Below, piece by piece: positions 9,276 to 19,505 of a stretch of DNA of 38,290 nucleotides; the first letter of the stretch is position 1, and the number at the start of each line of letters is the position of its first letter. The stretch is from Fragilaria crotonensis (Eukaryota; Bacillariophyta; Fragilariophyceae; Fragilariales; Fragilariaceae). Made by a program: the position numbers and the translations under genes. The stretch is taken from positions 1 to 38,290 of the forward strand of contig JAKSYS010000605.1 of assembly GCA_022925895.1 (NCBI GenBank), given 5' to 3'. Under the pieces are notes generated by a model that saw only the letters and a program-made list of their open reading frames with translations, was not told the origin of the DNA and did not search any database.

Positions 9276-10283
9276 GTGGACAAATACCTTCCAGAACCTC
9301 AGTCTCTCAAAGCTGTCCTCAAACTTGATGATAATGTCCGCAATGCTTGGCTACATGCAATCAAAATGGAGATCAAGAACCTCATTGACCATGATACTTT
9401 CATCCTTGGACAAACTCCACACAAAGATGAACTCATTATCCCAGTCAAACTTGTACTCAAAGCAAAACAAACTGCAACTGGAAAACTTGACAAACTAAAA
9501 GCTCGCCTTGTCGCCCGTGGCGACCTGGAGAAACGTCTCCTGAAAAGAGTCAAAGCCATCAACCAACAACGACTCCTTGAACAACGTCAAGAAATTGCTG
9601 AATCTACCAATTCACCTGGCACTCCAAAACCTATACCTGTTGAACCACTCATGTATGAAGACACCTGGTCACCCTGTGCATCTGCAAGAGGGGTCAAACT
9701 ATTCATTGCAACCATCTGTGCATCCAGAAGAAGTGTCAAGAGTGCTGACTTCATTGGTGCCTACCTCCAAGCCAAAGTTATTGGCCGCCACTTTGTGAAA
9801 CTGCCATTGGAATACGCCTATCACTTCCCTGAATACGCTAAATTCTTTGGCTCCCCAATGTTACTGAACAAAGGAATCTACGGTCTCGTCTACTCCGGCA
9901 AATATTGGAACATTGAATTTTCGGAATGGCTCTACTCCCAAGGCTTTATCCAATCTCCTTCCGAACCGTCTTATTTTGTCCGATACGACAAACACAATCA
10001 ATGGCTCCGTCTCCTATTTTTCGTCGATGATATGCTCTACGCTGGAAGCAACGATTCCATCGAAAAACAATTTGAAGATTCCGTCCGCAATCGCTTCGAT
10101 GTCAAATTCCTCGGACCTGCGCAATGGTTCCTCCAAATGCGTATCCACAAACACTCCGACTCAAGCTATACTCTGGATCAACACCGCTACGTTTTGAATA
10201 CTCTCCAACGTTATGACCCGAATTCCGAATTCCCCGAACGCGATACCCCCCTTTCCTCCCGACTACACCTTCAGCAAGGATAA
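9276..10283 (+). CDS. pol: Reverse transcriptase (Copia RVT_2)
   Basis: The RT shows the Copia-type fingers start (KARLVARGD, about residues 75-83), the ADFIGAYLQAK region carrying the first catalytic Asp, the GIYGLVYSGKYW block, and the FVDD catalytic box (about 10021-10032), with Phe where many Copia elements have Tyr. The frame stops at 10281-10283 only because of one extra T in CTTTCC (about 10250-10256). The protein continues in the frame of 10213-10440. Confidence 0.9.
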   Translation: MDKYLPEPQSLKAVLKLDDNVRNAWLHAIKMEIKNLIDHDTFILGQTPHKDELIIPVKLVLKAKQTATGKLDKLKARLVARGDLEKRLLKRVKAINQQRLLEQRQEIAESTNSPGTPKPIPVEPLMYEDTWSPCASARGVKLFIATICASRRSVKSADFIGAYLQAKVIGRHFVKLPLEYAYHFPEYAKFFGSPMLLNKGIYGLVYSGKYWNIEFSEWLYSQGFIQSPSEPSYFVRYDKHNQWLRLLFFVDDMLYAGSNDSIEKQFEDSVRNRFDVKFLGPAQWFLQMRIHKHSDSSYTLDQHRYVLNTLQRYDPNSEFPERDTPLSSRLHLQQG

Positions 10284-11120
10284 CCGCCCCGTAACCGCCT
10301 CTGACGTTACCCTCGTCGAACAAAAGCAACAACGCCTTCCCTTCCGCTCTGCTGTCTGCACTCTCCTCTACCTTGCATACAATACAAGAGCTGACATCCT
10401 ATTTGCTGTCTGCAAACTTGCTAAAGCATGCATCTCCCTGGCATACCTGATTTTCGAGCCCTATCTTGGCTCATCGGCTATCTTCGCCGCCGCCCCTACT
10501 ACGCTCTCAAATTCTACCCCGATGGCACTTCAAATCCCATCTATGACATCTGCCTTCACCATCGTATCCCATACTCCGATCTCACCGTTTTCTCCGACGC
10601 CAGCTGGCAAGACTGCCCTGACACTGGCCGTTCCACTGTTGGATACATGATCTTCTACAATGGTGCCCTCATTGAAGCCAATTCTACAATGCCTACACCT
10701 GTTGCAATGTCTACTTCTGAAGCTGAATACATGGCCGCATGTTCTGCCACAATGGCCACAGCTCACATCCGAATGCTCTATCTTGGCACCAAACAATGGC
10801 GTGAATCAACCCAACGTCTTCCTTCCATACCTGCCATCCTCATGATTGACAATGAAGCCACCGTCCAAATCGCAAAGAATGGAAAACTCACTCGCAAGAC
10901 GCGACACATCGAACGCCGCTTCCACTTCGTCCGTCAAGGCCAGCAAGACGGCATTCACCAACTTCATTGGATTCCCTGTGACTCCCAACTTGCCGACATC
11001 CTCACCAAGACTCAACACTCCGGCAAAATTGATCCTCACCTCACCAAGATCTTCTGTGTTCTCCCCCGACCACATGCTTTCATCACCGGGACCAGAGATC
11101 TGATCCAAGAGGGGTGTTAG
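10213..11120 (+). CDS. pol: RT thumb, connection and RNase H, ending inside the 3' LTR
   Basis: The connection region (NTRADILFAVCKLAKA) is in the first frame; a lost C in TCCCTGG (about 10437) moves it to the frame running to 11120. The RNase H catalytic residues are visible: Asp in FSDASW, Glu in TSEAEYMA, Asp in IDNEA, then the typical LADILTK motif. The stop codon TAG is at 11118-11120, six bases into the 3' LTR (TGT TAG), so the last sense codons are also the polypurine tract. Confidence 0.88.
11107..11114 (+). promoter_or_regulatory. Polypurine tract
   Basis: AAGAGGGG lies directly against the 3' LTR start TGTTAG at 11115, the position where plus-strand priming occurs. It doubles as codons for Gln-Glu-Gly at the end of Pol. 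Confidence 0.85.
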
Positions 11121-11709
11121 GAATCTACCGTCACTCTGTCACACTGTCTCTCGTCTTACTGTAAGGTTAAATACCATACGGTAATACAGTTGACAGTCCT
11201 TTATTTTTCTTAGTCTGTCCGTGACCCGTTCCCATAGAATTCTACGGATCAGAACCTGGTACTACCGGTCTGCAACACAAAACTATTTGAATTTACTTCC
11301 TATGTAATTCAAATCATGAGTGTTGTTGATAACTTCAACAACACTCTTTTTTACTATGGACAACACTTCCCAAACACCACTCAGGAAGTGGGACTAAGAC
11401 AACACTTCATTTGTGAGACTCCAACTAATGTTGCAAGTCTCACCTTCATTTTTCATTCCAATTCATCTTATAATTTCCACAAACCAAAAACAGTAAAGGC
11501 CTTTACTACTTAGTTTCCTACATTTCTACATCCTTGTATCAACAAATCTACCGCCATGGTGTATGTCTACAAAACACCATCGCCCAAAGCTGGACGATCC
11601 GTCAGGTTCGCTTCCTCACCCGTCAAGTCCAACGTTAGACTTCTAGGTCCTACTAACCTTAAGTCTACCGTCGGCCAGTACTCGTGTACCGATCACACGA
11701 ACACTGTCA
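11115..11709 (+). repeat. 3' long terminal repeat
   Basis: It is 595 bp, aligned end to end with 6-595. Differences: an extra TC near 11150, an extra T in three T runs, and substitutions cagTtg/cagCgg-type at three sites (C to T, G to A, C to T reading LTR1 to LTR2), two of them at CpG. It ends TGTCA and is followed by GTGTT. Its U5 repeats the strong ATG (11556), which here opens a 64-codon frame into the flank. It lies about 160 bp from the ATG of the next gene and may supply or disturb its promoter. Confidence 0.95.
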
Positions 11710-11714
11710 GTGTT
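11710..11714. repeat. Right target-site duplication GTGTT
   Basis: An exact copy of 1-5, directly after the 3' LTR end. Confidence 0.9.
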
Positions 11715-11868
11715 CACCTGTTACTGGTACCTGGTGCTACAGTACTGTAGTTCATTATTTTACCAGGTAACGCAGAAACGAGCGATTAGTAGACACATCG
11801 TACGACATACTGGCAACAAGTACTTCCGCTCCTCTGTTCCACATTTGATGGTGATCACAAGAGGAACG

Positions 11869-12747
11869 ATGATGTCTCTGTCACTCCTCTCGAAGCGTCT
11901 GGGTCAAGTCAGTCTCTCGCACCATCACGTAGCCAAAGCTTTTGTTGTATCCTCTCCGTCTGTGACAGTGCGAACGTTCGCTGGAAAGGTTGTTAATAAG
12001 AAGAAGGAGAATCAACAACGAAAGCGCAAGGCGAAGCCAAAGCCCGACGAGGTGAGACAAAGCTATGTTTAAGGATTGTGATATCATGATTCACGATGAA
12101 ACCTGAAACTAAACCTGTGGTGCTTCGTGCTGTGTATATGCATTGAAATATAGAATCTCCAACACGGAGAATGGCTCAAATTTCAACAATCGATTGCAAT
12201 TGACGGTTTCCAAACTGGCCAAACCACAACACTACAAAGCGGCGTCGGTCAAAAGCGTCGCGGTGGTAAGCAAGTGCTCAAGAGAATTGAGAACAAGGCC
12301 AAAAAGGCCGCCGTCACTGGTAACGATGCCGTTCTGAAGCATGCCGCCGCAGACCGAGCCGCCCAAGTCGGAGGCGGCAATTATCCACCCCTCCGCTATT
12401 CTCAAGAAGAAACCGACCGCCTCTTGGCCGAAGCCTACGCTAGCATCCCCGAACGAGCCGGAAAACGGGGAACCCGAAGCTTGCAGCGACAATCGAATCG
12501 ATGGCATGCGGTGCGCAAGGCAAGGAAAATATCAAAAAAGAATTATGGTATCAAGACCCACACCCGACGCATGGAGACGCGATCGAAGTTGGTCCGTGAC
12601 GTTAAGGAGGTCAAAGAGGAGGCGCCATCCGTGCGAGAACGAGATGCGGCCTATCAGCAACATGTCCTTCAGCGGTGGGTGGAATTGATGATTGTTCATC
12701 CAAATGATGATGCTGATACTGGGTCAAGGGAGAAGGACAATGCCTAA
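11869..12747 (+). CDS. Conserved-looking basic protein, probable mitochondrial (two exons, ~258 aa)
   Basis: Exon 1 is 11869-12051 (61 codons); the intron 12052-12153 (gtgaga...atatag, 102 nt) keeps phase; exon 2 is 12154-12747. The ATG at 11869 is followed at once by a second ATG. I chose it because the next ~40 residues (Ser/Arg/His-rich, few acids, ending VRTFAGK) look like a mitochondrial presequence; the in-frame ATG at 11848 is possible. The mature part starts with a strongly Lys/Arg-rich segment, then a compact domain (GEWLKF...DGFQTGQTT, about residues 65-85), and is rich in Lys/Arg and Glu at the C-terminus. This resembles an organellar ribosomal or RNA-binding protein, but I cannot name the family. 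No frameshift is needed. The 3' LTR of the Copia element ends 159 bp upstream. Confidence 0.75.
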
Positions 12748-12887
12748 ACAGGATGCATGCACATCTCGAGGCGTTCGGCGTGCTCCTTGTTGGCCGCGTA
12801 AACATAATGCTGGTAGTGCTATAATACTCTACTATAGTAGTACCTTTACTACTACATGCTGCTCTGCTACAATGTTTTGCCGCACTA
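12748..12887. other. Short convergent intergenic gap
   Basis: 140 bp between two stop codons facing each other. It contains the imperfect palindrome around CTACTATAGTAG (12828-12842). No poly(A) signal stands out. Confidence 0.5.
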
Positions 12888-14491
12888 TCATTTGCTCCCC
12901 GCCAAAATCCCCAGTGTCACGCGTGTTTCCCGCACAAGTGCATCGTGTCGAACGTTGTGCAAATTCTGTTCCAGCACTTGCCATGTGGGGGACCCGCTCG
13001 CCGTCGTCGCCACGAGCAACTGCCGCACAGCTGGACAGTACTGCGCCAACAGTCCCAAACAACGGGTTGCCAAGGTGGCTTCGTGCGCCGACGCCAACCG
13101 AGTACCCGCCACCACGGCCGGAAGACGAGTGGCACCCAACAAATCTTCCGCAAGGGATTGGATAAATTTGCGAGAGGAGAATTGAGAATTTTCCAAAATG
13201 CTGGTCAATGGTAAAGACAATGAGGACTGACTTTCCGACAAGACGGTCAGGGCATTTGCCAATACTCGAAGTGCCATGGAACGCATCAATCCTCCGTGAT
13301 AGGCATCATCCACCATGATGGCAGCAGCACGCGTGTGCGCGGCATCCGTTACGTCGCTCGCCTTGGAGACTGACTCGGCAGCAGCAACACTGGAATCGAC
13401 GCTCAAGTTCAAAATCGATCCCGCCGAATCACCCGGCAAAACACGATCTTGCAATAAGCGAACGAGGTAGGTGTTCAAGTCTTTTATTGTCGTTGTCGCC
13501 GCAATACGAGTGCTCCAACCATCATCATCGTCGTCAAACATGATACTTGGCGGCGGAGGCACTCCCATGATGAGAATGAGGCTGGCTTGCATTGCAATGT
13601 CCTTGCCCGACGAGTAGATATCTGTCAAATGTACTAGGGATTCCATTCCCAACCGCTGAGCTCCAATACGATCCTTCTTGAGGAGTGACAAGGCGTGATC
13701 AAGTGCTTGAGACAAAACGACAGTCCGGTCCGCGGCCGTCATGGTCGGTTTGGTGGTCTGAATAATTTTGTTTTGAGACTCATAGTCGACTCGACGTTCC
13801 AAGCGAGGGAATTCCAGACAAGAGGTTGTGATTGGTGTTCAGTATCCACGCCAGTAGCATGACCAACAGCAGCATTCAAAATGGCACGGCAGTGATGGTG
13901 AAAGGAGAGGTTAGATCCGCGGTGTCTCATGACTTCCACAATGACAGCGTGGGACAGGTCCGGAGGTAAGTCCAACGTTTCAGGATTTGCAGTAGGAGGG
14001 AGTGTTGTCCTTCGTCCACGGAACAAGTTGATTCCAAAGTGGACCCTATCGACAGTGACGCAAGCTGCAGTTTGCTGTGGATGAACGAGAAAGAAGAGCG
14101 CTACCACGTGAGTTTTTGGTTTCCACGAATGAGCAGAGGTGGCTAATACGGGACCTGACACCTTGACATCACTTACTGTCTCCTCGTCGTATTCGACAGA
14201 AATCGACCGTTTCGTAAGACACTCAGATATGCGGGATGCTACAACAGAGGGTGGAGAATCTGTGATGATGACTGTACATGTCGGGCATAGGGGTGGGTAA
14301 AAGGGAGGCACAGGCCGTAAGGATGCATCATTCACTTTCCAGGGCGTCAGCATCCTTTGGCTCAAGTCTAGGCGAATATCAGTGAGGAGCGACGGACGGG
14401 TGATGACACTGCTATTGCAGCTGTTGTTGTCGCCAGAATCTGGTACACCGGATAAACCGGAGGGTCGGGCAATGGAAGATGGGCGCTGCAT
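12888..14491 (-). CDS. ARM-like helical repeat protein with a possible KA1-like N-terminal domain (~498 aa)
   Basis: Read on the minus strand from ATG at 14491. Exon 1 (14491-14177, 105 codons) ends at a strong donor gtaagt; the intron 14176-14075 (102 nt, ...catccacag) is a multiple of three, so the frame is also open without splicing, but splicing restores a compact domain (EYDEE...TVDRVHFGINLFRG) resembling the KA1 kinase-associated fold. After residue ~190 the protein is a series of Leu/Ala-rich helices of ARM/HEAT type (about 310 residues) to the stop at 12888. A frame change near 13799-13802 (AAG read for AAAG on the plus strand) links the two halves. The family is not recognised; the KA1 suggestion is weak. 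Confidence 0.65.
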
Positions 14492-15783
14492 CGTTGATCA
14501 ATTTGTGCGAGTATGATCGGGAGGTTGTTTGAAGGGACGATTGAAGACTAATGAGGTATGTCTTGCGAAGCATTAGCCACGAGTCACCTATAAGAACTCA
14601 GACTGATACAGATGCTGTTTCAATGAATTTGGAAGGTCGAAAGTTCTCTCTTCTTTGAGAGAAATGATGAAGGCTAGATGCTGGTACTTGTACATGCACA
14701 TGGAAACCCACACAGCCATGAAAGGTAACTGGTACTGTACTTCTCGTATGTTCTATATGTACTACATGTATACATATCGCTGTAGGTTATACATGTGCAT
14801 TGAATATCGGCGGAACCACCAACGACATATTACGTTATCAGGTATGAGGAATACAAGTTATGCTCGGACCGCCATCCTTGCTTGGATTTGACCCCTGGGC
14901 CCCTCCGGATAGGAGACAGGGTTCTCATTGGGGTCGTTCGACGAAATCAATTAAGATCAAGTTGTGTCGTGGAGCAAAAATTGAGTTTATGTTTTACACC
15001 AACGGAAGAACATATAGGCGATGGGAAAGGTTTGTATTTCGTCAGTTTTCCTATATATACAATGAGAAGTTGTTTCTGATCTAGGCATCCGTGACCCATT
15101 CCATGGGATTGTACCATACCCTTTTGGTCAACCCCCACAAAAGTTTCATTCTCCACATCTTTTCCGGGTCTTCGAGCAATCACATTCTGGACGTTCGGAT
15201 GTCATTCCGCTGGGGGGACAAGCCTTTTCTGGCCAGATCGAATCGTGGTTTGTCCACTGAAATCGTCTACACTATGGAACAGCATCCGTTACATGTTTGG
15301 CTATTTCTCCATTTTCTTGCCCCACCAATTTTGTAATTTTCAATCCTGATCGATGTTTGCAGTGCGCCGCGGATGCCCAAGACGGCGGAAACATGCGTCC
15401 CATGCAAACATCAACTTGCCCAAGCTCACCGAACTACGATACAACCTGAATTTAGAGCCAGGAACCTACCGGTAGATCAGGGACCCTAATGTACACCATG
15501 CTCAAATCAAACTTGTTTACGTTAAGGTAGTGCAGAACCTCTAGCTGAGGAACAAACGAAGGTCTAAAGGTTAACCAAGAAAAATATGATATCAGCAGTG
15601 AAGTCATATGCAAGTGAATTCTCCTTCATCCCGGTGGTACAGGCAAACTGTGCAGCCTGGTCTCTCTTCAAAAGAAAAATGCACTTGCAAAAAAAAATTG
15701 GCAGACCATTGCAAGTACACTTGCTCCCGAAAAAGGTGACACCAACCATAGGCTTGCTTGTTTGGCACATCCAACACACTTCT
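14492..15783. other. Intergenic region, no supported gene
   Basis: 1.29 kb between the 5' end of the minus-strand ARM-like gene and the 3' end of the next minus-strand gene. Short open frames at 14655-14891, 14860-15084 and 15091-15336 have no recognisable domain and poor starts. There are AT-rich stretches with repeated GTACTGTAC/ACATGT-type words (14680-14800). It probably contains the promoter of the 12888-14491 gene near 14500-14650. I see nothing else. Confidence 0.5.
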
Positions 15784-18394
15784 TCATCCTTCTCTTTTGA
15801 ATCTCACATCAACACCTGTGATGTGGAGCAACGCTGGCAAGCTGTTTACGAAATCGGGTGTGCCTTCGCATTGTGAACCAAGGAAGCGGAGTCGCGACAT
15901 TCTTTCGTACAGTAGTAGACGCTTGGACACTGCGGACATGATAACATGGCATGCGGCGAAAAAATGCGACAGCACCAACTGCATTCTGCGAGAGACTCGC
16001 CAAGAGCAACACTCACCCAATTGGACATGCTCCCCACTTTGAAGGGTTGTAGATGCATCAGCGGAAGTCGGGAACTCCTGCCATCATGAGTGTGATACCG
16101 CAGCTCTTCCTTTCGATTGGAGTTTATGAAAAAGGATTGACCAAAACCATCTGTGGTAATACTGGAACCAAATCGTGTTGCTTGATCAACGGTGTCGTCA
16201 AGTTTAACGTCGATAACGCACCAGGCACCAGATCGGAAAAAATCGAGTCCAAGCTGAACCCCGAAACAGCTGGGCAGTGACGCCTCGAGCGCATTTCGCA
16301 GGCAAACATCGATGCCTCCGAGTTCGAACCGAAATTCCTCCACTAGGCTGAAGCGACCCTTGCAGGGTTCACTACCAAATTCATTTGTGAGGCTGTTTGT
16401 TTCCAGACCAACTTTCCGGAGCCCAAAATGCTCCACAAATTCCGGTGACAAGAGGGTGAAATATGACGTTGTGGATAAGAAGGCTGTCACAGGGACTCCC
16501 TTGACGATAATTGGAATCACAACAGGGCCGGCCTTCGGTGCCTCGAGGTGGTCATCCGTACCATTGTTGATAGGGACGTTGGTGTTAAGGTCGAAATGCG
16601 GTACTGGCTTCCTTGTCGGTTGGCACTAGACTGAACAGATTCGTTCAGCAACATTTTACGCAATCGATCGTCGTTTCGCAAGAGTGTCTGAATGCCCCTC
16701 TTCTGACATTCCATTCGCAATTGCTTCGTCGAAAGGGCCATAGGACCATACGGAGCACTGTAACCGCAGTACGCTTCAGCAAGGGACTCGCTTCTCTTGG
16801 AGACACTACCTGTCACATCTAAACACAGCACTTTGCGACACGCTGGGCAGGACAAGTCGGCATTATCCTCCTCGGAACGGCCAACAACGCATGCCACGCA
16901 GAAGCTATGGCCACAGTACAGCTTGATTTGAGGCCGTTCGGGTTTTGTGGTCGTCTCAGTGTTGCACATGCGACATGCAGTACCGAATACACGGTCGGAA
17001 CCGTCAAGAGCTACACCAAAAGGATGGAGCTTGGAGCGCACAGAATCCGGAAGCCAGCGCCCGACCACTAACTGCGCAAGCCGCTCTAAACGCAATCTGG
17101 CCTCTTCATATTTAGGATACCGATTTCTCCGCCTCCTGGAATCGTCTCCTCGCAACACAAAGCCCAGAAGAGCCAGCGTGATGTCGCCAGGAGTGAAGGT
17201 AGCTCTCGCTTTCCGAATTCAATCATCGTTAGAGCGACGTCTTCTTCGGAAGGTTCACCTAAGACTTGCCAACTCCAGGGATATTCTGCGCTTGTTGATG
17301 GATCGAGAGAAAGAGAAAGCTGCGCTGCAAAAAGGTAGTCGACTGCAGTCTGGAAATACGTCGTCCTGAGATTTTTCCTTGATATGGGAAGGTTTCTGTT
17401 GCAGGCAACGTCGTCAACAAGTATGCAATGATTTCTGGATCTGGTCTCTCAATAGCGTTCCAAAGACAAGACCTCTTCTTGTTGTCCTTGATAGTTAAGT
17501 CAGCCCCGTATTTTACCAAGAGTTCCACCGTTTCTAGCGATCCGTACTTCACAGCAAAGAACAACGGAGTGCTGCCATTCCTCATTGCTACATTTGGGTT
17601 GGCCCCTGCGGCGAGCGCCATTGAAACAAGATCATTACCGCCTTTCCACGAAAACACCTTTTGTAAGCTTCTCCATTGACAGAGCCATGCCAAGATAGGC
17701 ATTGGCTGTGCTCCCGATGATGCAGCCGGCGGGACGATCATTACGTCTAGGGATTCACCTCCGTTCATGAGACCATCAAACAATGGCTTCCAAAGCCAAC
17801 CAGGTGCTTTATCAAGAGGAAACGTAAAAACCTCTTTCATTCGCCTGGCCAACGAGTTGCCAGAGGCGTACTCGCAAGGTATACCATCTTCGCGAGCACT
17901 CGACATCAACACCCTCACCAAACCAGCAAGCCGAACATCAGACACAACCATAATCTCCGTTGCTTCGGCGGACAATGGCGCAGGATTGTGGATTCGAACC
18001 GATCCCAAAAGTGCTGTGATAATGGAGCTTGTAGTCTCTGTGGTTCTCTGCGATACTCCAGATTGACCTGAAATCATGGATCGATCATCAGAGTCGATGC
18101 TTCCAAGGGACATGTTATCGTAACCCAAGAATGATTCAGCCTTGTTCCTCGCATCAGCTGACCGCGAATTTCCTTGCGTTCGCCTCCCGCTTCTTCTATG
18201 ACCAGAATCATCGAGCCTGTTAAGGGGCTAATGGTTTCGAAATGTTCATCGTCATGCTCGTCCTCCTCGTCGTCGATTTCGTACAAGGGAGGGTCTTCCG
18301 AAGAAGTCGGGAAATCGATATCCATGATTCTCACAGAGAGCTTACCACGTGACGATGTCTTGTATTCGGCCAATGGTCTGCTCCTTACTTGCAC
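15784..18394 (-). CDS. Ankyrin-repeat, RING, retropepsin-like and MYND multidomain protein (~850 aa)
   Basis: The minus-strand order from the N-terminus is: an acidic segment (DDEEDEHDDEH, about 18275-18240); a helical region; ankyrin repeats (ANPNVAMRNGSTPLFFAVKYGS... and GADLTIKD..., 17640-17440); a C3HC4 RING (CRMC...YCGHSFCVAC...CPAC, about 16975-16830); a retropepsin-like domain (VKGVPVTAFLSTTS, then GVQLGLDFFRSG, 16510-16225) in which the DTG triad is STT; and a MYND finger (CSWC...CPQCPSVYYCTKEC, about 15990-15890). The pieces lie in alternating frames with single-base breaks near 18155, 17415, 17280, 17205, 16570 and 15870; across each the protein continues sensibly. The RING predicts a ubiquitin ligase with ankyrin and MYND domains for substrate binding. 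I read it as one gene; two adjacent genes (ankyrin-only plus RING/MYND) are the alternative. Confidence 0.72.
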
Positions 18395-18580
18395 CCAATA
18401 TGAAGCGATGTTGTCGCTATAGGACGGATGGATCCCGATGCTTGGAAGAGTGTTGTCACGTTGTCACAGAGGTCGAACGGTTGCCGCTAGTCATTTGACC
18501 TACATCCCAGTCCCTTCGCCAGTACATACTCTGAGTAAACGTCCAATTCTTCTAGACCCAATTCTCATATTTCTTGACAG

Positions 18581-18618
18581 TACTGTAAATACAAGTACTT
18601 ACTGTAAATACAAGTACT
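18581..18618. repeat. Perfect 19-bp direct tandem duplication
   Basis: TACTGTAAATACAAGTACT occurs twice head to tail (18581-18599 and 18600-18618). Its position ~190 bp upstream of the minus-strand start at 18394 would suit a regulatory site, but this is inference. Confidence 0.85.
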
Positions 18619-18839
18619 ACACTCTGAGTCACAAGTAACTACGCCAGCGTTCCCTAATAAAACTATCAAAGACATAATCGATTACGTATAAAAGAAATCC
18701 AGGCATTCTCACGAAACAGCAGGTCATTCCAATAGCTGTATACAAACGCTCTCGACTCTCGATTGAGGGTTAGGTACAGGCTTTTTTGTATGGGCATCTT
18801 GATTCGTATTGCCGGCCTCTTCAAATTTGGGGTTGGGAT

Positions 18840-18847
18840 GTTGGGAA
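18840..18847. repeat. Left 8-bp target-site duplication GTTGGGAA
   Basis: Identical to 19993-20000 and directly abutting the terminal repeat. Confidence 0.9.
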
Positions 18848-19031
18848 CAGGGTGTGTTAGTAACTAGCATTTTCAATATATCCATAGATATGATATATCA
18901 AGACAACGTTAGTTAGTAACTAATCAACTTTAGTAGTTTGGTTCATTGAAGAGTCAGGTGTGCAAGTACAACTAGTGCAAATCTAGTTTGTGGTCAAGCA
19001 AAGCTTGTTGTTTAGCATCCCTGTTTTGCAG

Positions 19032-19505
19032 TTAGGTTTGGAGGCCTTCTGTTATCTGGCAATACTCAAAATGATGCCAACATGTCAAGTCTCTCAAGGT
19101 AGACAAAAATGAGAGGTTACATGTGATATTTACACATGCCACAGCAAACCCCTCACACACCTTCAGTAAGCCAACATAGAAAATGTCATTTGTCCCCGCA
19201 GGAGTGATGGCACCAATTGTCAAGTTGTACTGCAGCAATTGGTGGCATGCATGCATATGCAATACTAAGAATATATTCTCTGCCAAGCATTGAATTAAGG
19301 CCTCTGAGGAAGAATCCTTGTAAAATCTTCACTCTTTAACCCACCATGAAAATGCATTGGAAGCACATTGTCAGCATCATGGCTCTCTACCATTGCATTT
19401 CTTGCAGGAGGCTTTACACCATTCATCATACAATCAAACATGCCTACCATTGACTTTTGAGCAAGTAATCCACACTCCCTGCTCCACTTTTGTAGATGCA
19501 GGATT
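19032..19505 (-). pseudogene. Possible coding relic inside the hAT-like element
   Basis: On the minus strand two short open stretches adjoin: one from about 19505 to 19299 (51 or more residues, ending in a QRP-type C-terminus) and an 84-codon frame with ATG at 19286. Neither shows a transposase catalytic motif or BED finger that I can recognise. They may be remnants of captured or decayed transposon coding sequence. Confidence 0.25.

Larger units (their letters stand above)
6..11709 (+). mobile_element. Ty1/Copia-type LTR retrotransposon (diatom CoDi-like), 11.7 kb
   Basis: The element is bounded by two near-identical LTRs (6-595 and 11115-11709) and flanked by a 5-bp duplication GTGTT (1-5 and 11710-11714). 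The domain order is zinc-knuckle Gag, aspartic protease, integrase, reverse transcriptase, RNase H; integrase before RT defines Copia. A PBS-like TGG follows the 5' LTR and an AAGAGGGG polypurine tract precedes the 3' LTR. At 11.7 kb it is about twice the usual Copia length, because some 5 kb of unrecognised coding sequence lies ahead of Gag. The LTRs differ by 3 substitutions and 4 short indels, so insertion is recent. The frame is broken in many places, but the breaks look like homopolymer miscalls. An older, decayed copy is less likely given the LTR similarity. Confidence 0.95.
18395..18847. other. Intergenic, includes the upstream region of the ankyrin/RING gene
   Basis: 450 bp. It holds a perfect 19-bp tandem duplication (18581-18618) and otherwise AT-rich sequence. 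The promoter of the minus-strand gene starting at 18394 should lie here. No gene seen. Confidence 0.5.

Noticed and set aside
14860-15336. Two adjoining short plus-strand frames as a gene
   Set aside because: No domain, no plausible splice sites joining them, and composition like the surrounding non-coding DNA.
16000-16030. 31-nt gtgagt...cgcag intron before the MYND finger
   Set aside because: Too short and not a multiple of three; the frame is open through it into the MYND cysteines without splicing.
17988-18000. tRNA T-arm-like GATTCGAACC
   Set aside because: No acceptor, D or anticodon arms around it; it lies within the coding strand of the ankyrin gene. No tRNA was found by eye anywhere in the window.
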